Shown in pieces: positions 28,387-36,177 of a stretch of DNA of 64,000 nucleotides. The stretch covers positions 134,269-198,268 of the forward strand of contig CABJAM010000010.1 of NCBI GenBank assembly GCA_902363555.1, read 5' to 3'. Position numbers and translations under genes: made by a program. This DNA is from Lachnospiraceae bacterium (GTDB lineage: Bacteria > Bacillota > Clostridia > Lachnospirales > Lachnospiraceae). Within the stretch, counting starts at the first letter, position 1, and every line of letters starts with the position of its first letter. The notes under the pieces were generated by a model that saw only the letters and a program-made list of their open reading frames with translations, was not told the DNA's origin and ran no database searches.

Positions 28387-28455
28387 ATTGTTTGTTGATA
28401 TAAATAATAATACTATTATAATATAAAGCATAAAACAATACAAGTGTTGGATTTA
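28387..28455. promoter_or_regulatory. Divergent promoters with probable TetR operator elements
   Basis: On the plus strand TTGATA (28395-28400), 16 bases and TATAAT (28417-28422) drive GH43. On the minus strand TTGTAT (28443-28438), 17 bases and TATAAT use the overlapping AT-rich box for tetR. ATTGTTTGTTGA (28387) and TGTTGGATTTA (28445) flank the core and both recur around the symporter promoter at 31437-31527. Confidence 0.65.
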
Positions 28456-28578
28456 AAAGGACATGATATGGAGCAAATCGATTCTAGGACTTGATGGGGG
28501 AGTATATATAAGGTTTGCAAAATACGGTAAACAGCTGCGGTAATTGAGCAGTAACTGAAATAATTTAGGAGTGAGTCT

Positions 28579-29697
28579 ATGATACATAATAGTAGTAATA
28601 ATGAAATGCAAATGGATCAGAAGAAGTCTGTCGATACTTTTGAAAACTATGACTGTATACGTCCGGGCCAGGTTTGGCTGGATACCGGAGGAAAGCGTAT
28701 TCAGGCCCATGGCGCGTCGGTATTTTATGAAAACGGTGTTTTTTACTGGTATGGAGAAAACAAGGAATTTACGTCAAAGAAAAATTCAATATGGACATGG
28801 GGAATTCGCTGTTACTCATCAAAGGATCTTTATAATTGGACGGATGAGGGGCTGATCATTTCACCAGAACCAGATAATGAACAGTCCATATTGCATCCCA
28901 GCCGCTATATGGACCGGCCCCATATTATATTCCATAAAAAAAGCAAAAAATATGTGTGCTGGCTTAAATACTGCGATACGAATCATTTTGCAGTGCTTAC
29001 TGCTGACCATTTTCTTGGACCGTATACCATCGTCAACAAATTTCTACAGCCCTTTGGCCGGGAGTGCGGTGATTTTGATCTGGCCGTAGATGAAAATACC
29101 GGAAAAGGCTATTTGTTTTTTGAAGCAGATCACAAAGATTTGCTGGTGACGGAACTATCGGAGAATTATACAGATGTTTCAGAATCATTTACAATTGTCT
29201 ATGAAAGTATGAACCCGCCATATACAAGAGAAGGTGTAACACACTTTGAACGAAGGGGAAAGCACTATATCGTTACAAGCGGTATGACCGGCTATATGCC
29301 GAATCCGTCAGAGGTCGCTGTGGGGAACGACTGGTTTGGACCATTTACGGTTCAGGGAAATCCTCACGTGGACGATCACAGCCGGGCTTCATTCAACAGC
29401 CAGATTTCATGTATATTTAAACATCCTGATATTAAGGATCTTTATATTGCCGTAGCTGACCGATGGGCGCCGGATTTTGTGGTCACTGCAGATTTATATG
29501 AACGTCTGGCCCGGGTGGTAGCTGCTAATTTCGATTCGTCTATACAGGTTTCCGTGGATGATCAATTGGAGCTTCTGGCATCACCTATGGTGGCGCATAC
29601 GGATACATCAGTAGCGGATTATGTATGGCTTCCAATACGTTTTGAGGGTGATCGGGTGCGAATTGACTGGTATGATGAGTGGCGCGTGGATTCATGA
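28579..29697 (+). CDS. Glycoside hydrolase family 43, exo-beta-1,3-galactanase-like
   Basis: The 372-residue enzyme starts at ATG 28579 after TAGGAG. DTGGKRIQAHGASVFYENGV and FYWYGENK near residues 35-60 resemble the GH43 subfamily 24/34 group, where the usual catalytic base Asp is absent and AHG occupies its place, as in exo-beta-1,3-galactanases. YMDRPHI, DFDLAVDENTGKGYLFFEAD and PYTREGVTHFER provide the remaining propeller motifs. It has no signal peptide. If the assignment is right, it removes galactose from a beta-1,3-galactan backbone. Assignment to GH43 is good; the subfamily is by memory of motifs only. Confidence 0.75.
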   Translation: MIHNSSNNEMQMDQKKSVDTFENYDCIRPGQVWLDTGGKRIQAHGASVFYENGVFYWYGENKEFTSKKNSIWTWGIRCYSSKDLYNWTDEGLIISPEPDNEQSILHPSRYMDRPHIIFHKKSKKYVCWLKYCDTNHFAVLTADHFLGPYTIVNKFLQPFGRECGDFDLAVDENTGKGYLFFEADHKDLLVTELSENYTDVSESFTIVYESMNPPYTREGVTHFERRGKHYIVTSGMTGYMPNPSEVAVGNDWFGPFTVQGNPHVDDHSRASFNSQISCIFKHPDIKDLYIAVADRWAPDFVVTADLYERLARVVAANFDSSIQVSVDDQLELLASPMVAHTDTSVADYVWLPIRFEGDRVRIDWYDEWRVDS

Positions 29698-29730
29698 TTG
29701 CTTAGTCTTGATAAATGGAGGTTAGATGCT

Positions 29731-29764
29731 TGTAGCCGGCTGGCTTCTTTGTCAGCCGGCTGCA
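29731..29764. terminator. Perfect inverted repeat between convergent genes
   Basis: AGCCGGCTG and CAGCCGGCT (9 bp perfect, extendable with flanking pairs) lie between GH43 (+) and spoVAD (-). There is no T-run, so termination efficiency is uncertain. Confidence 0.55.
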
Positions 29765-29783
29765 AAGAAGGCTAAAGACATAA

Positions 29784-30836
29784 TTATTTTCCGGGCGCTT
29801 CAAGAACAATAGCGTGTGCAATCCCCGGTACGCTTTTTCCTTCATTAAAGCTGATTGGGGAAAGCAGCGCGCCGGTAGGAACGAACAATACTTTTTTCCA
29901 TTCACCGGACGCCAGTTTTGGCACGATCATGGAGGCCAGTGTGACCGCGCTGCAGGCGCATCCGCTGCCGCCGGAATGGGTATCCTGTGTTTCCCGGTCA
30001 AAGATTTCTATGCCACAGTCCATATGTTGCTTTGAGATATCCATACCCCTCTGCTGCATCAGATCCAGCAGGATATCATGGCCTACATAACCAAGATCAC
30101 CGGTGATGATATGATCGTAGTCCTCCGGTTTTTCATGCATGTCTTTCAAGTGATTATAAATCGTATCACAGGCCGCGGGCGCCATACAGGCCCCCATATT
30201 CATAGAATCCCGAACGCCGTAATCCACAATCTTTCCCGGCGTGGCGGAGGTGATGCGGGCCTTGTGTTTCAGTTGTTCCCTCATTTTTTCAGAGGCGGCG
30301 CACATGGGTTTGGATACGATAAAGGCTCCGCTTCCAGTAACTGTCCATGTGGCCGAGAGAGGTCGTTGATTTCCATATTCCAGAGGAAAACGAAACTGCC
30401 GTTCCGCGCTGGCAAAATGGCTGGAGGTCAGGGCCAGGACATTTTGGGCAAAGCCGCCGTCGATGTGTACCGCAGCGAGCATCAGTGCTTCGCCGACGGT
30501 AGAGCAGGCGCCGTACAGGCCAAAGGTGGGGCGGTTAAATGAAGCGATGCCAAAGCTGGTGGCAATGATCTGTCCTAACAGATCCCCGGCGAAGATACAG
30601 TCCATATCCGAAGCGTTCATAACCGCTTTTTCAAGTACTTTTTCTACAGCCTTTTTCTGCAGTTCGCTTTCCGCTTCCTCCCATTTGCTTTTTCCAATCA
30701 TGGGGTCTTCCCAAACTTCATCAAATAGCTTGCCGAGAGGACCTTCTCCCTCCTTAGGGCCGGTGACACTGGACATTTCATAAATCACCGGAGCATTTTC
30801 AAATACGATTGTTGAATTTCCCTGTTTTTTTTTCAT
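29784..30836 (-). CDS. spoVAD: Stage V sporulation protein AD
   Basis: The start is ATG 30836, with TAAGGAGGCGG just upstream; the in-frame extension to 30911 has no ribosome site. The 350-residue product is a SpoVAD protein with the thiolase-like fold that binds dipicolinic acid. Recognisable segments are FENAPVIYEMSSVTGPKEGEGPLG (in two parts), LYGACSTVGEAL, and SGGSGCACSAVTL. SpoVA proteins move Ca-dipicolinate into the forespore and out at germination. It follows spoVAC by 13 bp. The usual third partner, spoVAE, is absent. Location inside a glycan locus is unusual. Confidence 0.96.
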   Translation of the reverse strand: MKKKQGNSTIVFENAPVIYEMSSVTGPKEGEGPLGKLFDEVWEDPMIGKSKWEEAESELQKKAVEKVLEKAVMNASDMDCIFAGDLLGQIIATSFGIASFNRPTFGLYGACSTVGEALMLAAVHIDGGFAQNVLALTSSHFASAERQFRFPLEYGNQRPLSATWTVTGSGAFIVSKPMCAASEKMREQLKHKARITSATPGKIVDYGVRDSMNMGACMAPAACDTIYNHLKDMHEKPEDYDHIITGDLGYVGHDILLDLMQQRGMDISKQHMDCGIEIFDRETQDTHSGGSGCACSAVTLASMIVPKLASGEWKKVLFVPTGALLSPISFNEGKSVPGIAHAIVLEAPGK

Positions 30837-30849
30837 GTCTGCCGCCTCC

Positions 30850-31296
30850 TTATATGACACTGATTTCTGTGAGTATATAGTATAACAATCCGAAGAAACC
30901 GGAGGTGACAATACCGTAGAGAATCACCGGTCCGGCAATATTGAAGGCCTTCGAACCAACCCCGAACACCAGTCCTTCTTGCCTAAACTCAATCGAACAG
31001 GCCGCTACAGAGTTGGCAAAACCGGTGATTGGCACCAGATACCCGGCTCCGGCAAACTTGACGATGGGCACGACCAGATTAAAACCGGTGAGGATAACGC
31101 TGGCTGCAATCAGGCACAATGTAGTGTAGGACGACGCCAGTGTCAGCGACATGCCGGTAGAAATAAACAGATTCGTAAGGGCCTGTCCGATCAGGCAGAG
31201 GAGACCGCCGCTGACAAAGGCTTTCAATGTGTTGAGAAAGCAGCTGTGCTTCGGGGTGACCTGTTCGACGTATTCGTTGTATTTTTTTGTATCCAT
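30850..31296 (-). CDS. spoVAC: Stage V sporulation protein AC
   Basis: ATG 31296 lies 7 bp after AAAGGAG, while the ATG at 31302 is too close to it. The 148-residue protein has four hydrophobic segments and the SpoVAC signature (VVPIVKFAGAGYLVPITGFA). In Bacillus, SpoVAC is a mechanosensitive channel for dipicolinate in the spore inner membrane. It is expressed from a sigma-G type promoter at 31394-31423 and cotranscribed with spoVAD. A truncated near-identical copy is at 35301 and a 41-base fossil at 58798. Confidence 0.96.
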   Translation of the reverse strand: MDTKKYNEYVEQVTPKHSCFLNTLKAFVSGGLLCLIGQALTNLFISTGMSLTLASSYTTLCLIAASVILTGFNLVVPIVKFAGAGYLVPITGFANSVAACSIEFRQEGLVFGVGSKAFNIAGPVILYGIVTSGFFGLLYYILTEISVI

Positions 31297-31393
31297 GAGC
31301 ATACTCCTTTTTTGAATTGCTTTTGGTAAGCTGTACGTAACAGCTCAGCCTGTCTGAACGGTTACAAGCTGTGCGTGATACACACTCTGGGAA

Positions 31394-31423
31394 TAGTATG
31401 CCACGGAGATTGGAAATATATGC
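31394..31423 (-). promoter_or_regulatory. Sigma-G type (forespore) promoter for spoVAC-spoVAD
   Basis: On the minus strand GCATA (31423-31419), 18 bases and CATACTA (31400-31394) match the known forespore sigma-G consensus. Transcription would start near 31387, about 90 bases before spoVAC. The same sequence survives in the relic at 58914-58943. Confidence 0.8.
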
Positions 31424-31436
31424 TTTAAAAATTTAA

Positions 31437-31527
31437 AAATCCAACAAACATCTGATAATTGTTTGTTGAAAATAATCCCACCTGTTATTATAATATGATT
31501 ATAAAAATAAAACATATGTTGGATTTA
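31437..31527 (+). promoter_or_regulatory. Symporter promoter with palindromic probable TetR operator
   Basis: TTGAAA (31466-31471), 17 bases and TATAAT (31489-31494) form a promoter. CAACAAACA (31442) and TGTTTGTTG (31460) are a perfect 9-bp inverted repeat overlapping the -35. AATCCAACA (31438) is also the inverse of TGTTGGATT (31517). ATTGTTTGTTGA, TATTATAATAT and TGTTGGATTTA all recur at 28387-28455. Confidence 0.7.
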
Positions 31528-31583
31528 TAACGGTAACTCAGAGGAACTGATCCGTTGCGATTTATGAAAGTGGGGAATTGGCC

Positions 31584-33020
31584 ATGAAGCTATTATCATC
31601 TGATATTTTTAACAGCAGGGTCCGCAATGAAAGTATTACAAGAAAAGAAACGTGGCTGGGCTATTTTTTAGGCCCCATTGGCGTGACCTTGATGGGCGGG
31701 ATACTGTCAAGCTATCTGAATGTATATTATACAGATGTCATAGGAATTGCAGACATTTGGGGCGGTATGTTTTTAAGTGCTTTTCCCGTGGTATGCAAAA
31801 TCATCGATGCATTTACGTTTATCGTTATGGGCAGAGTTGTAGATCGGACCTCATCTTGCCAGGGGAAAGCCCGCCCATGGATATTGCTCTCTACGCCTAT
31901 ATTACTTCTTAGCATGATGCTGCTATTTATGGTTCCGGAGGGGAGCGATGGGTTCAAGGCGGCATGGATATTTATTAGCTACAATCTGTTTTACTCCATT
32001 GGCTATACGGCATACAGTACCAGTCATACTCTGCTTGTGCCGCTCTCTACAAAAAATGATGGGGAGCGCAGCCGTTTATCAGTGATTAGCAATTCACAGA
32101 ATATGCTGTCAGGAACGTTTCTGGCCATTTTATTTCCATGTATTCTTGTTCCATTTATGGGGGTTGACCGGACACTATGGATGAAAACGATTCTGATGGT
32201 CACATTGGCCTGCTGTCCGCTGCTTTTAATGGAATATTATTATACCAGGGAACGGATAACAATGGCTGCTGCGCCGGCTAAAAATAAGCAAAACTTCAGA
32301 CATCAACTCTCCTGCTGTGTCAAAAGCAGATGCTGGGTGCTGATCATGGTTTATATGATTATTTCGCAGCTGTTCGGAGCGTTATCCAGCGCAAGCGTAT
32401 TTTACTATTGCAATTGGGTCTTAGGCTCATATAATGATGGCTTTACCCAGGCGCTTTATTATGGACTGGGGAATGCACCTCTCGGTCTTGGCGTTTTCCT
32501 TTGCATGCCTGTGTGCCGGAAATTTGGCAGGCGGCGGGCGATGATGTATGGATTTTTGATGGCTGTTGCAGGCAGCGGCCTGTGCTTATTTAATCCGTAT
32601 TCGCTTTCGATGGTGCTGGCCGGACAGACGATCAAGGCCATCGGGTTGATTCCCTCGTCCTATATGATCGGCGTTTTGTTGGCGGAGGCGCTGGATGATG
32701 TGGAGGATCAGAGCCAGGAGCGCTGCGACGGCTTTTCATCATCGATTTTTAACATTATCGTAACCGTAAGCAGCGGCCTTGCTCTTTGCATCTTTAATTT
32801 TTTTCTGACACAGCTGGGTTATGTGGCGCCAACCGCAGTCGCCGCAGTTCCGGTCCAGAACCGTTCGATCCGGGGATTCTTTATCTTTGCAGCTTTGGGC
32901 AGCCAGATCGTGCAATATCTGTTCCTTGCGGGAATTATGTATATGTATCCTAAAAAACAGGAAAACCCCCCAATCAATATGAAAGGGAAGCTAAAGAAGT
33001 CGGATTTGGTGAATCAATAG
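31584..33020 (+). CDS. Sugar:cation symporter, GPH/MelB-type major facilitator
   Basis: ATG 31584 has GGGGA 7 bp upstream, giving 478 residues with about 12 membrane spans. The GPH signature is visible as GRVVDRTSSCQGKARPWILL after the second span, and a central loop with basic residues lies near 230-245. It imports a glycoside or uronide with Na+ or H+. Together with GH43 (28579) and the clan GH-A enzyme (33253), which flank it, it seems to form a TetR-controlled set separate from the ABC importers. The substrate is unknown. Confidence 0.9.
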   Translation: MKLLSSDIFNSRVRNESITRKETWLGYFLGPIGVTLMGGILSSYLNVYYTDVIGIADIWGGMFLSAFPVVCKIIDAFTFIVMGRVVDRTSSCQGKARPWILLSTPILLLSMMLLFMVPEGSDGFKAAWIFISYNLFYSIGYTAYSTSHTLLVPLSTKNDGERSRLSVISNSQNMLSGTFLAILFPCILVPFMGVDRTLWMKTILMVTLACCPLLLMEYYYTRERITMAAAPAKNKQNFRHQLSCCVKSRCWVLIMVYMIISQLFGALSSASVFYYCNWVLGSYNDGFTQALYYGLGNAPLGLGVFLCMPVCRKFGRRRAMMYGFLMAVAGSGLCLFNPYSLSMVLAGQTIKAIGLIPSSYMIGVLLAEALDDVEDQSQERCDGFSSSIFNIIVTVSSGLALCIFNFFLTQLGYVAPTAVAAVPVQNRSIRGFFIFAALGSQIVQYLFLAGIMYMYPKKQENPPINMKGKLKKSDLVNQ

Positions 33021-33053
33021 TAACTTGTTACATGCATTATAAAGGAGATTATT

Positions 33054-33176
33054 ATGGAAAAGTACAAAAACAAGACGTATTCGCCCCGGGAGCGGGCAGC
33101 GGACCTGCTTGAGCGCATGTCGGTCACTCAAAAGCTGGGCCAGCTTATATGTAAAATGTTTACAGGAGATCCGTAG
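33054..33176 (+). pseudogene. GH3 N-terminal relic
   Basis: ATG 33054 follows AAAGGAG and encodes 40 residues, including YSPRERAADLLERMSVTQKL and GQLICKM, which match the first helix of GH3 enzymes, then stops at TAG. The rest of a GH3 gene is absent before the next gene at 33253. It is a truncated remnant whose ribosome site and start are still intact. Confidence 0.75.
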
Positions 33177-33252
33177 GAGATGCTGGCGGCTACCTTGAAC
33201 AGTTACGCATCATCCACATTAAAACAAAGAAAAATTAATGGAGGTTTTTAAA

Positions 33253-35268
33253 ATGAAAAAAATTATAGCTATGGATAAGTTTCAAATGACTGGCGGAATA
33301 AAAATACAGCCGGCCGATGACGGTTATCTGGTGGAGTGGCCAATGGACGGCGGGCAGATGATCCTGTCCGGCACTCCTAAAGCTCTGGGAGACGTATCAT
33401 GGGAAGGGGCGACCCATCTGGTGGTGGAGATTACAGGGCTGGAGGCCTTTAATCCTGTAATGGTCATGGTATTCCTTAGTGGAGAAACGCTGGAGGCTCC
33501 GTCAACAATCGTCAATGTGGGAGCCATTCCCGGTTTGCGGGTAAAGGTTGCTTTCCCTCTGGACTATCTGGATTCAAACCGGATGTTTGTGCCCAGGACT
33601 CCGGGCCGGCTTAAGGAGATTGTCGTTGGCCGTGGTGTAGAGTTGGATCAGGTTCAAACATTTATACTTACGACGAAGGAATGCCACAAAACCCAGAAAA
33701 TGCTGATCCATAACATATATCTATCCTGTGGAGAACCGGATTATACGATTGAGCATAAGCCTATGGTCAATGCTCTGGGCCAATTGAATAACAGGCAATG
33801 GCCGGGAAAGACGGATTCCATAGAAGCTTTAAAGGCTGATCTTACATCAGCACTTAAAGCCAGCAGTGGGAGCTGCGGATATTCCGGCTGGAGCCGTTGG
33901 GGCGGGGATTTGTCAGACCAGTTTGAGGCAACTGGATTTTTCCGGACACAATTTAATGGCAAACGGTGGTATCTGGTGGACCCGGAGGGTTATCCGTTTA
34001 TTTCAACGGGGCTGGACTGCTGCCGGCCCGGAGATGGCGGACCTGTGGGAGGAATCGAGTGCCTTTTTGAAGAACTTCCGGATAAAAATACGTTTGCAGA
34101 TTGTTATGACGGACGTATAGAGCAGTCAGATGGGGTTCCGGGGGATTATGTCAGCTTTTCTACCGTTAATCTTCGGCGCGTCTTTGGTGATTGCTGGGAA
34201 GAAAAATGGACGAATCTGACCCAAAAACGTTTAATGGACTGGCATTTTAATACGATCGGCAATTGGAGTGATGGGGAATTTATCAAAAATGCCAAAATGC
34301 CTTATGTATGGCCTCTGGTGGATTTCCCATCAACGAAAACCTGTATTTTCAGAGATTTTCCCGATGTATTCAGCGATGAATACGAGCAGAATGCGATTAC
34401 CTTTGCACAGCAATTGACTGCCTTTGCCGGTGATCCTTATATGATCGGTTATTTTCTCAGAAATGAACCGGAGTGGGCGTTTGTCCAAAATCTGCTGATT
34501 GCGGAAAAGGTGCTGGAAAACGAAGTAGATACTATGTGTAAACAGAAGTTTATCGAGCATCTTAAGGAAAAATATGGGGAAATCGGGGCGCTCAATGTAG
34601 CATGGAAGCAAAATTATGCAACCTTTGACGATTTGAGAAGGCCACAGCTGCTTGTTGCCGGATTTAGCGAAGCGGCTAAAAATGACGTGGAGAATTTCAG
34701 CAGAAGGATGATCCGCAGGTATGTGTCAATTCCGTCCATGGCCTGTAAGGCAGTGGACCCGGATCATATGAACCTGGGAATGCGCTATTCCATGCTGACC
34801 GATCCCATACTTTTGGAAGGTTCGGAGTTTTTCGACGTGTTTTCTCTCAATGGTTATCAGGAGTCGCCTTACGAGGAAGTACAAAAGGCCGGCGAGCTCA
34901 CTGGCAAGCCGGTAATTATTGGAGAGTTTCACTTCGGAGCCATTGATGTGGGGCTGTCGGCGGCAGGAATATGCAGCGTAAGTTCCCAAAAGGATCGTGG
35001 ACTGGCCTATCGGTATTATTACGAACAGGGAATGAAGAGTCCATATTTTGTCGGCGCCCACTATTTTATACTCAGCGATCAGCCAGTGATGGGCAGGTTT
35101 GATGGAGAAAATACACAAATCGGGCTTGTGGATGTATGCAATAAGCCCTATGAGGACTTTGTGGCCCTGGTCCGGCAGACGAACTGCAATGTTTATGCTA
35201 TGGCGTCAGGGGATTATGTTGCGGAGGAATATACAGTAGGGCGGATTCCCCGGCTGATGGGATTTTAG
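33253..35268 (+). CDS. Clan GH-A glycoside hydrolase, agarase-like
   Basis: ATG 33253 has GGAGG 9 bp upstream; the ATG at 33238 overlaps that site. The 671-residue protein has a beta-rich N-terminal domain of about 200 residues, then a TIM barrel opened by FFRTQFNGKRWYLVDPEGYP, a motif reminiscent of GH50 agarases and GH42-like enzymes. Glu405 in FLRNEPEW fits the acid/base after strand 4 and Glu558 in PVIIGEFHFG the nucleophile after strand 7. It has no signal peptide. It is probably a retaining beta-galactosidase-like enzyme. The exact GH family is uncertain. Confidence 0.7.
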   Translation: MKKIIAMDKFQMTGGIKIQPADDGYLVEWPMDGGQMILSGTPKALGDVSWEGATHLVVEITGLEAFNPVMVMVFLSGETLEAPSTIVNVGAIPGLRVKVAFPLDYLDSNRMFVPRTPGRLKEIVVGRGVELDQVQTFILTTKECHKTQKMLIHNIYLSCGEPDYTIEHKPMVNALGQLNNRQWPGKTDSIEALKADLTSALKASSGSCGYSGWSRWGGDLSDQFEATGFFRTQFNGKRWYLVDPEGYPFISTGLDCCRPGDGGPVGGIECLFEELPDKNTFADCYDGRIEQSDGVPGDYVSFSTVNLRRVFGDCWEEKWTNLTQKRLMDWHFNTIGNWSDGEFIKNAKMPYVWPLVDFPSTKTCIFRDFPDVFSDEYEQNAITFAQQLTAFAGDPYMIGYFLRNEPEWAFVQNLLIAEKVLENEVDTMCKQKFIEHLKEKYGEIGALNVAWKQNYATFDDLRRPQLLVAGFSEAAKNDVENFSRRMIRRYVSIPSMACKAVDPDHMNLGMRYSMLTDPILLEGSEFFDVFSLNGYQESPYEEVQKAGELTGKPVIIGEFHFGAIDVGLSAAGICSVSSQKDRGLAYRYYYEQGMKSPYFVGAHYFILSDQPVMGRFDGENTQIGLVDVCNKPYEDFVALVRQTNCNVYAMASGDYVAEEYTVGRIPRLMGF

Positions 35269-35300
35269 GTTGCCGTGAGATATAGATAATGTTCTTGAAG

Positions 35301-35798
35301 CTAAAGCATCCGCTGGCGGAAAGGAACCTCCACCTTTCCGGTTTTTTGTGACAAAGTATTAAATTTTGAATAAACCGGTGGATAACGACCCTCCTTTTTC
35401 TGCGCAAGTTGGACTAAATCAGCATACTTACCTTTAGAATAGCAGCTTTCCTGATTTAGTGTTATTATAACACACGCATCTTGCCTAAATTCAATAGAAC
35501 AGGCCGCCACAGAGTTGGCAAAGCCGGTGATTGGCACAAGATACCCGGCCCCGGCAAACTTGACGATGGGCACGACCAGATTAAAGCCGGTGAGGATAAC
35601 GCTGGCTGCGATCAGGCACAATGTCGTGTAGGACGACGCCAGTGTCAGCGACATGCCGGTGGAAATGAACAGATTCGTAAGGGCCTGGCCGATCAGGCAG
35701 AGGAGGCCGCCGCTGACAAAGGCTTTCAATGTGTTGAGAAAGCAACTGTGCTTTGGGGTGACCTGTTCGACGTAGTCATTGTATTTTTTTGTATCCAT
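35301..35798 (-). pseudogene. Truncated second copy of spoVAC
   Basis: From ATG 35798 the first 106 residues equal SpoVAC at 30850 except Glu8 to Asp. By my count about 17 bases differ over 320, all but one silent. After EFRQ the sequence departs (DACVIITLNQ...) and the frame runs on for about 60 unrelated residues. The last membrane segments are missing and no spoVAD follows. The ribosome site remains but no sigma-G promoter is seen upstream. It is a 3'-truncated duplicate, probably non-functional. Confidence 0.85.
35317..35347 (+). terminator. Intrinsic terminator after the clan GH-A gene
   Basis: CGGAAAGG and CCTTTCCG form a perfect 8-bp stem followed by GTTTTTTG. It lies 48 bp after the stop of the glycosidase gene and overlaps the far end of the truncated spoVAC frame on the other strand. 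Confidence 0.85.
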
Positions 35799-35886
35799 GG
35801 GCATACTCCTTTTTTTATATAGGTTCGATTTCGTAACAATTTGGCTTTAGGACTTATTTTAAAATTATAAGGCTAAAAGTTACGTC

Positions 35887-36048
35887 AGAGCGTGTTTTAA
35901 AATTACTTCCCGCCAATTGCACGCCCCACTTCGCGGTATATCTGGCCCAAAATCAGGTTATATAGCCCGCTATGCGTCCTTCATTTGGGCCCAATCTCCC
36001 ATAAAGTGGAACGCACAGCTGACGAAAAATGATTTTAATACACGCTCT
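35887..36048. repeat. MITE-like element with 17-bp terminal inverted repeats
   Basis: AGAGCGTGTTTTAAAAT (35887) and ATTTTAATACACGCTCT (36032) are inverted copies with one mismatch. They bound a 162-bp segment that contains an internal stem (GGCCCAAA at 35944 with TTTGGGCC near 35984) and no transposase. It fills most of the 35799-36177 interval. No clear target duplication is visible. It may be a mobile miniature element or a palindromic intergenic repeat. Confidence 0.6.
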
Positions 36049-36177
36049 AGAGTGCACATTATAGGCAATCCAAAGTATGTCCGCTGGACAGTAGATAGAT
36101 TGCTGCAAAGATGTAGTATAGAGGCAAAAGAATGTAACAATACTTTCCATTCATTTGAAATACCAAGCTACTTGAGG

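Noticed and set aside
30078..30783. Open frames antisense to spoVAD
   Set aside because: Compositional shadows of the conserved spoVAD coding sequence.
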